This document shows positions 12,386 through 21,832 of a stretch of 64,000 nucleotides of DNA, piece after piece. The stretch's first letter is position 1, and each line of letters starts with the position of its first letter. The DNA comes from Maratus speciosus (Eukaryota; Arthropoda; Arachnida; Araneae; Salticidae): the NCBI GenBank assembly GCA_963932465.1, contig OZ010792.1, positions 512,725,100 to 512,789,099 on the forward strand, read 5' to 3'. The translations under genes were made by a program, and so were the position numbers. Below the pieces are notes generated by a model that did no database searches, was not told where the DNA came from, and saw nothing but the letters and a program-made list of their open reading frames with translations.

Positions 12386-12727
12386 GAGAACAAGTATAAT
12401 TGCACGTATAATTCATTAATAATTATGTATAAATTACTTTAAAAAAATTTTGGGACATTTTCGTCTTTGTTTTTGTTTTCGGCCGAAAATAGGAAGATTT
12501 CCGAAATTCGGTATGAGTTTCGGGCTTAAAAACCTGTTTCGCTCGATCCTTAGATGTTACTGATTTCCTTTAATATTATTATTATTAGACTTTCGTGGGT
12601 GCTCTGTACCTACAAAAATATGCTGTGAAAAAAAAAAAAAAAAAAATCCAGGAACGTTCTTGGGAAATGATGGACAGCTAGTTTCCCAAAACTTTTCAAA
12701 GAGTACTGAAGAATAAGAGAAATTTTA

Positions 12728-13505
12728 CTTTCTTCTATTTTTACAAGAAGAAAGTATTGGATTCGTGAAAATTTTCGACTTTCGGTTTTCGACGGATTTA
12801 CACGTTTTAGGGGTGAGAGATCACGAAAAACATGTTTTTACAAAATGTCTTTATGTCTGTATGTGAGTCTGTGACTCTGTCTGTCTGTATATGACACAAA
12901 TTTTGTGGGCGCTCTATCTCAAGAACTAATGCACGGAATTTAATAAAAATTTATATTCAGTTCAGTTAGTCCCTGATATAAATTGGTGCTGAATAGTTTT
13001 TGGTGTAAATCGCTCAACAGGTGGCGCTGCTATGCAGCATTTTTCACGATTTCCATAATAGCTCAATCTCCAGAACTAATGCACGGATTTTTACCCAACT
13101 TCAAATTCAGTTAGTCCTTGACATGAATTGACGTTTTATACATTTTGCTGTAAATCGCTCAACAAGTGGCGCTGCTATGCTGCATTTTTTGCGATTTCCG
13201 CAATAGCTCTATCTCAAGAACTAATGCTTGGATTTTCAACAAACTCCAGTTTCAGGTATACTTTGCTATGAATTAGTGCTATTTATGTTTTGGTGCAAAT
13301 CGCTCAACAGATGACGCTGCTAATACTGCATTTTTCCGAATTTCCACTATAGCCTCTATCTCAATAACGAAGGCACGAATTTTCATCAAACTTCAAATTC
13401 AGATATACCCTGACATGAATTGGGTGCTAAACTGTTGTAATTTTTTGTACCATTTAAATGATTTAATTGACGTGATGTATACAAAAGAAAGTTTTGTGAT
13501 GGCCA
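12728..13505. repeat. Tandem array 1, about 147-bp period, with hairpin-like end
   Basis: Units begin with a phrase like TCAAGAACTAATGCACGG at about 12919, 13069, 13214 and 13361, so spacing is 150, 145 and 147 bp. Each contains AATCGCTCAACA, TGGCGCTGCTATGC and a TTCCG/CAATAGC segment. Before the first unit come a short inverted repeat (CTTTCTTCT ... AGAAGAAAG, 12728-12754) and a CTGTCTGT run. After the last comes AAAAGAAAGTTTTGTGATGG, echoing the left end. Central tandem repeats plus a terminal hairpin resemble Helentron-associated or pearl-like non-autonomous elements. That class is an inference. Confidence 0.6.
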
Positions 13506-13618
13506 CAACATACTAGTTTTAAACTGTGCGGAACATCAGGGAAGCTCTATTCACATACAGCTGATGAAAACTTTGATCATTAATTATGTGTTGCAATTTT
13601 CCAACTGAGTGACAGAGT

Positions 13619-13691
13619 GTCCAGGCAAGGATTTGAACCGAGGACTTTTGTTTGAACCAGCCAACGCTCTACCAACTGAGCTGTTCTGGAC
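13619..13691 (-). tRNA. tRNA-like sequence (repeat-embedded, probably not a functional tRNA)
   Basis: The acceptor strands GTCCAG and CTGGAC pair. There is a good A box (AGCTCAGTTGGTAGAGC) and a B box (GGTTCAAATCC). The anticodon arm cannot form a normal 5-bp stem and 7-nt loop, and the T stem has mismatches. It belongs to the multi-copy family here, so it is most likely a tRNA-derived promoter within a repeat. Confidence 0.5.
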
Positions 13692-14111
13692 AAATCCAGA
13701 AGACACAATTCAAGCAGACAACCATTTGGTAATAACACATTCACGATGGGAAACGAGAATTCTCGTTTTCATTCAAGAAACATCATTGACTAAGGGCGTG
13801 GCTTCTACCTTACAGAAAATGCATTTATATCATGTTGTCCATATTTTTTAGATTGTAAGACATTTTAATTAAAGATAGATACATTGAAAGATATTTACCG
13901 ATGCATAAACTTGGGAAACCTATCTAGAACCCCAATTTACAAAAGACTTTCAGAACAGGGAGGAGCGTCTACTGTTTCAAAATTCAGATTTGATAAAAAT
14001 TACCCGTCGACAATGTGATAATATCTGGTATGTTATATGAAACATCTCAACAGAATTAATTGCAGGTTATGAAACTCCAAGTAAACGGTGGGTACGTAGT
14101 TATACTTGATT

Positions 14112-14432
14112 AATTTAACTGAACTAAACCTGCGGCGCTACGCGCTACAACAATTCATTAAGAATTCTTGCGTACATTGCCCCGTCCTGTTTTCTTGACC
14201 ATGGGCCCTGAGATGCTATGCAGCATATGTCCTGGCCTGGTGGTCAGCATAACGTGGGTCAATGGGTCTGGTGGTCAGTGTTTGAGTTCCCAAACAAGCT
14301 TGGTACTCATTTTATCGACCCCTAACGGATGAAAGGTTGAATGAACCTTACCCAGTCCGCTCCCCGGAATCGAACGGCGGATCTGTAGTGTGGTAGTGCG
14401 ACGTACTAACCACTACGCTACTGGGCGTCCAT
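14112..14432 (-). mobile_element. tRNA-derived SINE
   Basis: Read on the - strand, the element starts with a tRNA-like head: GCCCAGTAGCGTAGTGG with an A box, then GTTCGATTCCGGG as B box and a matching ACTGGG. A tRNA-unrelated body follows with GGGTCGATAAAATGAGTACC and, further on, GGGCAATGTACGCAAG and GCGTAGCGCCGCAGG. Pol III promoter boxes ahead of a longer conserved body are the hallmark of SINEs. It is separate in sequence from the neighbouring tRNA-bearing units and probably inserted among them. The 3' limit is approximate. Confidence 0.8.
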
Positions 14433-14502
14433 TAATTTAGCAAAATTATTATAATTGGTAAACAAATCAAACGAGTTGTAATTTTCCAACTGAGTGAAAA
14501 AG

Positions 14503-14576
14503 TATCCAGACCAGAATTTGAACCAGGGACCTTTGGCTTAAGCTGTCAAAGCTGTACTAACTGAGCTATCCTGGAC
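14503..14576 (-). tRNA. tRNA-like sequence (repeat-embedded)
   Basis: It has acceptor GTCCAGGA against TCTGGAT, A box AGCTCAGTTAGTACAGC, B box GGTTCAAATTC, and a CTTTG/CAAAG pairing in place of a regular anticodon stem. It is the same family as 13619-13691 and 23413-23486. It is probably a pseudo-tRNA. Confidence 0.5.
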
Positions 14577-14600
14577 AAATCATTTGTCAAGAAATAATTT

Positions 14601-15350
14601 AAGATTTTTGTCATGCATTTGAGTCTAAACAGAGCCTTAGAGATAGTACCTACATCAATAAAATTAAAAAAAAAAAATGTTTTTTCTTTACCCTTTAATA
14701 TTTTTTACTGTTTAGTTAATGTGACTGGAATTTTTACTCTTACACAAGAATTGCAACATCCAAGACCTGATGTCACACGCTGCATGGAAAAATACATGAT
14801 TCCGCCGTATCATAACATGGAAATAAAAAAAAATATGTCGCCTTCCGTGACGTGCGACACCGTGAGAGGGCGTTACATAGCGGTGTCGGCTCTTTTTGTT
14901 TCACACCGGTGGGCGGGCACCATGTGACGCCCACTTTTCTCGACAGCGGTCTGTTTTGAGACTACGCCTTGTTTCCTCTGTTTATTTAAAAAGTCAAGAG
15001 CAGAAAAAACGCAAAAGTTTTCGGGAAGTGTGCCATAGGAAAAACATTTGATTGATATGGTTCTTTTTCAAATTTCGATAATGTTTTTTCGTTGTCTGCA
15101 GGTAAAAAAGAACGTGAGTTCAAAATAAGATGTCTTGAGAAAAGAAGCTTAATTGCACTGTTTCTGATTGCGGTGTGTCGTGACATAAATCCACTGTTGA
15201 TGCTTATGTTGATTGTTTAATTAGCCGGAAAAAAAGATTCTCCATCCACAATGTTTCAATTGGAAGATTGTAGCTTACATTGTTAAGGAGACAGTTTAGC
15301 TTTTCAACAATTTTGTTTGTTTTTAAAAATATGGTTCAAATGCTCACTCA
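14601..15350. other. Gene-free stretch
   Basis: No supported gene. A 104-codon open frame at 14613-14927 ends in GC-richer DNA with CpG-rich palindromes (ACACCGTGAGAGGGCGTTAC, CACACCGGTGGGCGGGC). I see no domain or flanking splice sites, and a transposon fragment is more likely. Confidence 0.35.
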
Positions 15351-15354
15351 GTGT

Positions 15355-15550
15355 AGATTTCAGGGGGTGGCCCGGGGGGGACATTCCCCCCCGGGGCAAT
15401 GAGATGTCCCCCCCGGAAGATTTGAGATTTTGTGTTTTCAATCGTCAAAAAGTGCAATTTCCCCCCCCGGAACTCAATAATGTCCCCCCCCCCCGGAGCC
15501 ACAGAAATCCCTCCCGGAGAAAAGTGTCTGAATTCAACACTGTAGCTCAC
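15355..15550. repeat. C-rich dispersed repeat, copy 1
   Basis: Runs of C and G (GGGTGGCCCGGGGGGG, CCCCCCCCGGAAC) alternate with AAGTGCAATTT and GCCACAGAAATCCCTCCC. An inverted, diverged copy lies at 51515-51685, where the same words appear as GGGAGGGATTTCTGTGGCTCC and AAATTGCACTTTCG. Open frames on both strands here come from base composition and do not look like a gene. Confidence 0.7.
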
Positions 15551-15559
15551 TGCATTTCA

Positions 15560-16660
15560 ATGTTCAACTGAAAGTACATTCTGGGAAAAAAAAAATAAAA
15601 GTGCATATTTAATAAATATTTTTAAAAAGTTTTAAAATTTTTTGAATTTTTTAAAATCCCTACTACTTTTTTAAATATTGATATTTTTGCCCTTTAAAAA
15701 AAAAAAAAAAAGATTTTTAGGTATGTGTTACACAAGACTGCGCATGAATTTTTAGATACATCTAATATTACAAATTAATAAATTTAATATAATTTTTTTA
15801 CTGATATATATATAGTGTAAAAACAAGAAATCTGATTCATCTTCATGTACTTTTATTTTAAAAAAAATAATAACAAAAACCTGAAGGCTAATTCCATGTG
15901 CGGATTTATCACATATATAATAAAGAACATGCGTAAAAAAGTTTAAATCTTTATCTCAAACACAAGAAAAGCCTTAGAATTCTTAAAACATGAAAGTGAA
16001 GAAAATATGAACTTGGAGAAAAAGCCATTTAAAGTTTTAATTTGTGCGAATAATTGCACTAGGAGTATTAACAAAATTTACAATATCTCGCGATGTAATT
16101 GCCGTATGGCTAAAAATGAGGGGTCAATATATTCACAATTAAAGAGCTTTCATTTAATATTTAAGAACAAAAAACCGATTTTTTGACCAATTTTGAGGTA
16201 AACTCTCCCCTTAAATTATCATGTTCCCAGAAAATTTAAATAGATGTTCCAATATCTATGCTAATTAACTTCTATAAATTCGAGATTTAGAAGCTTTTTT
16301 GTATTCCACAGATTGTATTTTGTGGGGATGGGGCGTTAAACTAGTGTCCTCACCAGGTGTTGTTCAATTATTGTGCCACGGCCTGATTGCGTGCCGCGAA
16401 CATTTTTAGTAGGGTTCTATCAAGATTTTACGAATTAATTAAAATTTGTTTTATTTTAATACAACATTCTAAGCTGCGGGTGATTTACTTAGTGACAAGG
16501 TTCTGTGTAGTAAAGTTGCTTTTCTTGCAATTTCATTCCAGTATTTGCATTTTCTTAATAAGAACTACTTATACTAAAATATACTTATATTGATATACTA
16601 AAACATACTTATATTGATACATTCAATGCTCTCAGAGAAGCGTTTTTGCTCTGGAAGTAA
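15560..16660. other. Gene-free AT-rich stretch
   Basis: No supported gene or element ends. Short A-runs and a 68-codon hydrophobic open frame (16387-16593) lack any recognisable domain. Confidence 0.3.
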
Positions 16661-16683
16661 ATGAGTTAAAATAGAAAATATGG

Positions 16684-16780
16684 TGTACACTCGTTTATAA
16701 GTCGACCCCCCCCCCCCCCAATTCGTAAGCAAAATTTTGAAAAAAAAAAAGAATTTTTGTGTATAAGTCGAACCACATTT
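16684..16780. mobile_element. Partial MITE fragment (TATAAGTCGA type)
   Basis: It contains ACTCGTTTATAAGTCGACCC, a long C-run and then TGTGTATAAGTCGAACC. It is related to 19624-19696, where a cleaner inverted pair of the same motif is present. It is incomplete here. Confidence 0.5.
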
Positions 16781-17382
16781 CTGGTAATATGTTGAAAAAT
16801 TATTTGTAATCAAGGATAAAAAATAATAATAAATTTTCATTAAATTAGTAAACATTTTTTTTTCTACGTTTCTAATCAGACTTAAAAACGTCTATTATCA
16901 ACGTTTTAAAACTGCAGATTTATGTACAACCGAAGGAACTTAAACTATTTTGAAACCTATTCCCATCAATTTAATGATACTTAAAAAGAAAAAAATCTTT
17001 AAAAAATCTATCCAAGTCTTATTTACAAGGGTAAACAACTTCTTAGACAGCTAAAAGTTCGTCTTTGTACTGTTGGGCTTTTAGAAGAGAGATCTAGAAG
17101 CATTCTCAAGTTGAACTCTTTTTTTAAAAAGGGGATTAAAATGTTGAAAGGAGTGGCCCTGTATTGAAAGGAATTCTATCCCAAGAGAAAATGGGTGCAG
17201 AACAATTATAGGGACATTATTCTTGAGTTTATTTTTTATTTATTTATTTATTTATTTATTTTTTTGTCAATCACAGAGAAATGACCATTGTCCGCTTTTA
17301 TCTCTCTCTAACCTAGACCCATATGTGATTACTTAAAAGACTTGCCCATTTGCAGCTTATCTGCGAAAAATTTACTATTTTT

Positions 17383-19590
17383 AGGGTTTCGTTCATCTGA
17401 TGAAACCCTATTCGTCTCACTCCTTTGTCTGTCTGTCTGTCTGTCCGTCACAGAGCCCGTTCTCAGAAACTATACATGTTGGAGACTTGAAATTTTCAGT
17501 ACTTATAGCTGAACACCTCACATGAAACGACAAATCCTAAAATTTTGAAAAAGTCTTAAATTTAACCCTTTGGGCTCCCACATGTGTATTTCAAATAATT
17601 CTTTCTATGTCAGTCTCTAATAAGGTTGGAGCCATGAAATTCCGCATACTTATAGCTGAATTCCTGAGACAACAAGACAAATCATAAAATTTTGAAAAAA
17701 GTTTTATATTTAACCCTTTGGGCTCCAATGTGTGTATTTTAAGCAATTTTTTCTAACATAGCCCCTAATTAAGTTAGAGACATAGAATTTTGAATTATTA
17801 TAGTTAAACACATGAGCCCACACAACAAACCATAAAACTTTGAAAAAGTGTTATATTTAACCCTTTGGGCTCCAATTTGTGTATTTTCAGCAATCCTTTA
17901 TAACAGAATTCCTAATCAAATTGGAGGCATGCAATTTTGTATTCCGATAGCTAAACACCTCAGATCACACGACAAATAATAAATTTCAAAAAAGTTTTAT
18001 GTTTAACCCTTTGGAGTCCAGCTTGTGTATTTTAAGCAATTCATTTTAACAGAGTCCCTATGTGAATTGGGGACTTGAAACTTTGCATACTTATAGCTGA
18101 ATGCCTCAGATCACACGCCAAATAATAAATTTCGAAAAAGTTTTATATTTAACCCTTTGGACTCCAGTTTGTGTGTTTTAATCAATTCTTTTTAACAGAG
18201 CCCCTAATTGTATTGGAGACTTGAAATTTTGCCTACTTATAGCTGAAAACATCAGATCACACGACAAATAATAAATTTCGAAAAAAGTTTCATATTTAAC
18301 CCTTTGGACTCCAGCTTGTGTACTTTAAGCAATTCTTTCTAACTGAGCCCATAATTAAATTGGAGATTTGAAATTTCGCATACTTATAGCAGAGCACCTG
18401 AGGCCAGGCGACATATCATAAAATCTTGAAAAAGTCTTACATTTAACCCTTTGAGCTCCCACATATATATTTTAAGCAATTCTTTCTAAATGAGCCCCAT
18501 AATTAAGTTGGAGACATGAAATTTTGAATACTTATAGCTGAACACTTCAGATCACACGACAAATAATAAACTTCGAAAAACGTTTTATATTTAACCCTTT
18601 GAACTCCAGCTTGTGTATTTTAAGCAATTCTTTCTAACTGAGACCATATTTAAATTGGAGATTTGAAATTTTGCATATTTATAGGAGAACACCTGAGACC
18701 CGGCGACAAATTATAAAATCTTGAAAAAGTCTTACATTTAATCCTTTGATCTCCCACATATATATTTTAAGCAATTCTTTCTAAATAAGACCCATAATTA
18801 AGTTGGAGACATGAAATTTTGCATGCTTATAGCAGAACACCTGGACCACACGACAAATAATTTTTTTTTTCGAAAAAGTTTTATATTTAACCCTTTGGAC
18901 TCCAGCTTGTGTTTTTTAATCAATTCTTTCTAACTGAGCCCCTAATAAAATTGGAGACATGAAATTTTGCATAATTAAAGCTGAACGCGCCAGATCATAA
19001 GACAAAATATGAATTTTTGAAAAAGTCTTATAATTAACCCTTTGGGCTTCAACTTCTGTATTATAAGCAATTATTTCTAACTGAGCCCTAATTAAGTTGG
19101 GGATATGAAATTTTGCATACTTATAGCTGAACACTTGTGATCACACGACAAATGATAATTTTTTCAAAAAGTCTTATATTATTGACTACCATGGGCTATA
19201 ACTTGTGTTTTTTAAGCATTTTTTCTAACTTAGCCGCTAATTAAGCTACAGCAAACTAGTTTCACTTGAAGGTTCCGGGAGGGGGGGTCAACTTTTCCCC
19301 AAACCCCTCATCTGATATATCATTTGACGACCCTTCAGCCACTCTTTCATTTTATGCACAATAGCCTTTCATATTTTATTTCCACTTGGCCAGGAGGGCT
19401 TTCCTATTTTAAGTTTTATAGGTTCAATTTCCTCGACTAATATAAGTGCGAATAGGTTCTAAAACGGAGTTTTGTCGGGCAGATGTTTGTTTAGAATAGA
19501 GTGCACTCCCTAGTTCCGAATTGTGGAGCTAACAGATTTTGCAAAAGGATGGTGTTTTGAAAGAAATATTAAACGAAACCCTCTATGCGA
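17383..19590. repeat. Tandem array 2, about 147-bp period, 11-12 units
   Basis: The phrase TAACCCTTTGG or a close variant starts at 17573, 17711, 17858, 18004, 18150, 18297, 18444, 18592, 18739, 18888 and 19035. After the first step of 138 the steps are 146-149 bp. Each unit also has ACTTATAGCTGAACACCTCA, CACACGACAAATAATAA and TAAGCAATTCTTTCTAAC. The array opens with the hairpin GGGTTTCGTT-CATCTGATGAAACCC (17384-17408) and a CTGTCTGTCTGTC run. It closes near 19590 with AACGAAACCCTCTATGCG, which mirrors the left end. The architecture parallels array 1 although the unit sequences differ. A Helentron-associated or pearl-like element is my best guess. Confidence 0.65.
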
Positions 19591-19623
19591 TCTGTGATCA
19601 CACTTACCCACTTGTTTTTACTT

Positions 19624-19696
19624 ACTCGTGTATAAGTCGACCCCCCATTTTCAACTTCCAGAATTTTGTCTAAAATTATTCGACTTATACACGAGT
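19624..19696. mobile_element. Short inverted-repeat element (TATAAGTCGA type)
   Basis: ACTCGTGTATAAGTCGA (19624-19640) faces TCGACTTATACACGAGT (19680-19696) across a 39-bp spacer containing a C-run. TATATACGGTA follows on the right, so one end may be longer than the pairing shows. This is a common style of palindromic MITE. Confidence 0.65.
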
Positions 19697-19809
19697 ATAT
19701 ACGGTATGTAGAAATATATGAGCTATTTAAAAGATATAGACTGGATTACTATGTAGGAAAATATTATCCAATAAAATTTTAAAACGTTAGCTTTATTATA
19801 TGGAGGGGT

Positions 19810-20531
19810 CAAAAAATTTCCGTTCGAAGCCTGTACAGTCCATATTTGGTATGCCAGTCTTGCAAAATCGCCTTCAGCATTCAGGCAAGCATATCACTGT
19901 TTCACCTGGTTGAATATACACCTTGGGGAAAATTCCTCTTATTACTGCTTGAAGAAGCCCGAAATTGCTTGTTGCACTTCTCCGTCTAACGGAAACCGTC
20001 GACCTTTCAAAGACTTAAATTTTTTAGCTTTGGATATTTTGAAAGCGCACGAATCCATATGCGACGTTCCGCCCTATTCGCACAGTGTTGCCAGTGGGCT
20101 ACTTTCTTTTAATTCATATTTCTTGATTGGCACCACTTTTCTGAAATGGTAAAATTCCCTCATTTTCGCATTAATTTGTATGACATTAAATAAGGAGAAT
20201 TTTGTTACTTCAAAAAGTGGTGTCAGTCAAGAAATCTGAATTAAAAAAAGTAGCCCACTGGCAACACTGTATTCACATCCTCAACTACCCTCTTATTGTT
20301 GTCGATATTGGTATTGGATGACAATGGCCTCCCATTTGCATATTGAGTCGAACCGCGGCCAACTCTGAACTTTGAGGAACATTCCATTATGACGGTTTTC
20401 GATAGACATGCTTTTCCATACATATACTTCATTCTCCGATGAATGACTACAGGTTTTTGTCCTTCGGCCACCAAAAAAAGAATAACAGCACGTTGGTCCT
20501 GTTTCAGCGCATTTGTTACTAACGTCGCCAT
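19810..20531 (-). pseudogene. Mariner transposase, catalytic centre deleted
   Basis: The - strand frame from 20531 (MATLVTNALKQDQRAVILFL) gives a mariner N-terminal helix-turn-helix region, with IHRRMKYMYGKACLSKTVI and a GRPLSS-like segment before the domain linker, about 80 residues in all. Homology then jumps to a C-terminal part at about 20060-19810, with LKGRRFPLDGEVQQAISGFF and, after a stop and frame change, LNAEGDF. The usual mariner order is helix-turn-helix, D, D, D/E catalytic core, then this tail. The core is absent and a hAT MITE occupies 20083-20269. At least one stop codon and one frame change are visible in the tail. It cannot encode an active enzyme, although a DNA-binding fragment is possible in principle. 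Confidence 0.85.
20083..20269. mobile_element. hAT MITE (foldback) inserted in the mariner relic
   Basis: The ends CAGTGTTGCCAGTGGGCTAC and its complement continue into inverted arms of about 55 bp. The flanks TATTCGCA (20075-20082) and TATTCACA (20270-20277) differ at one base, an 8-bp duplication as in hAT transposition. CAGTGTTGCC is a common hAT terminus. No protein is encoded. It inserted after, or during the decay of, the surrounding mariner. Confidence 0.9.
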
Positions 20532-20699
20532 TGTTCACGTTTCAACATTTTCTACACATATATTTCGGGAATAAGCAAATGCCACAATAATCCCTTTCCT
20601 CGATGTCGGTGCTTATATACCCGCTTTGGCGACACGCTAATTTGCATATACGCGCAGCAGCGACCTCTAACGGAAAATTTTTGATCTCCCCTTATATAT

Positions 20700-21223
20700 A
20701 AATTTTGAAGAATAAATTTCTCCGCCTCAGCAGACGGAAGTTAGCGCGCAGCGAAATTACAACAGCCGCTAACTTTTTTCAGTAGTTTGTAATGTAGCGA
20801 GCAGAGCTGTACAAAAAATTAGTAGTTCTGAAGCTCTTTTAACCGTTAAGGGACGGTGGTATGTTTATGAAACCACTTAATTTTAATTCCCAAACGCCAC
20901 AATGGCACCAGAATTTCGGTAAAATATTTTCCATTTAATATATATATGAAACATAGCCTTTTTCATATTTACAAATAAATTTGTTGGTCAATTCCGGTGC
21001 CAATTATTTACTGCAACACTTTAGCATTGAAAATGCTTTTCCCCTGAAAGGGTTAACGTTATTTCAGGGGGTGAAGGGAAATGTTCCATTCTACAAATCA
21101 CGTGATCGTTTACTTCTTTTGTGCGAAATGCTCAACAATTGAATTTCAATGCTCAACAATGTGAATTTCAGTTGCAGTATTAGTAACGCATCAGATGAAG
21201 TCGTAGATTTTCCCATTGACCAC
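20700..21223. other. Gene-free stretch
   Basis: No supported gene. The segment 20710-20830 is GC-richer than average (GACGGAAGTTAGCGCGCAGC) with no frame or RNA fold I recognise. Confidence 0.3.
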
Positions 21224-21227
21224 TTAT

Positions 21228-21615
21228 GGCTGTTCTCAAATCCAAAGGATCAACTTTCTGACATAAGTTTTAATTCATTTTTGTTCGGAAACGCATAAAA
21301 CTAGAAATGTTTTCTCCGTTTTCTTGTAAACGCAATAGATCTTTCAGGAAATGTTGTCAAAGTTGGCATTTTGAACCGAACTTCCGAGCGAAAGAAGAAA
21401 ATCCAGTCAGTAAGGGGAGAAAAATGCCGTGTCACGTGCTCAAAATCGCTTATAACTCAATAGGTAATTGATTGATCAAAACTTGAAAAACACAGTTCGA
21501 TTGCAAATCGCTTCTATGTCAGGCTTTCCAATTTTATTATCTTTCCGTTAAAAAATGAATTTGTAAATGTGTCAAAACGTTTTGCGCTTGTTGAGCAGAG
21601 CAGTTGAGAACAGCC
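21228..21615. mobile_element. MITE with 4-bp TTAT duplication, copy 1
   Basis: The inverted ends are GGCTGTTCTCAA and TTGAGAACAGCC, flanked directly by TTAT on both sides (21224-21227, 21616-21619). It is 388 bp long. The second copy at 24976-25396 is flanked by TTAA. TTAN duplications are most like piggyBac-type transposition, although piggyBac ends usually start CCC, so the class is uncertain. Confidence 0.85.
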
Positions 21616-21832
21616 TTATAAAACCCAGTGCTGGCTGACCCACCAAAGGAAAACAAATTCTTGCTGGCAACACATGTCTACTCATTAATAGATCGGGTTT
21701 CTTCATTTAAAATTGCTTTACTTACAGATTAACATACTGTTTGCAGTTTGCACTTAGATTTGTTTTTCTGTAATTTTCTAGATTAAAAAAAAAAAAAAAA
21801 TAGAGAACTCAATATTATTAACTCTCAATATA

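Larger units (their letters stand above)
13597..14600 (-). repeat. tRNA-bearing repeat cluster, - strand
   Basis: Two tRNA-like segments (13619-13691 and 14503-14576) each sit next to the conserved 3' flank, seen on the + strand as TTTTCCAACTGAGTG. A separate piece at about 14030-14110 is the reverse complement of the family's 5' body (words such as CTTGGAGTTTC and TTATTCTGTTGAG-like text). A different SINE at 14112-14432 interrupts the cluster. The family recurs at 23376-24215 and 29840-30112. Confidence 0.65.
19801..20692 (-). mobile_element. Internally deleted mariner element
   Basis: The left end reads GAGGGGTCAAAAAATTTCCG after TA (19799-19800). The right end, on the other strand, reads GGGGAGATCAAAAATTTTCC, with TA beyond it near 20693-20694. 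The element holds the start and end of a mariner transposase gene on the - strand but lacks the catalytic middle. It contains a hAT MITE at 20083-20269. This is a decayed copy that would depend on an outside transposase. Confidence 0.85.

Noticed and set aside
13609..13851. 80-codon frame beginning in a tRNA-like sequence
   Set aside because: Its start overlaps the tRNA-like repeat and the protein has no domain; chance frame.
14613..14927. 104-codon frame
   Set aside because: No domain, AT-rich start and palindromic CpG-rich end; more likely a transposon fragment.
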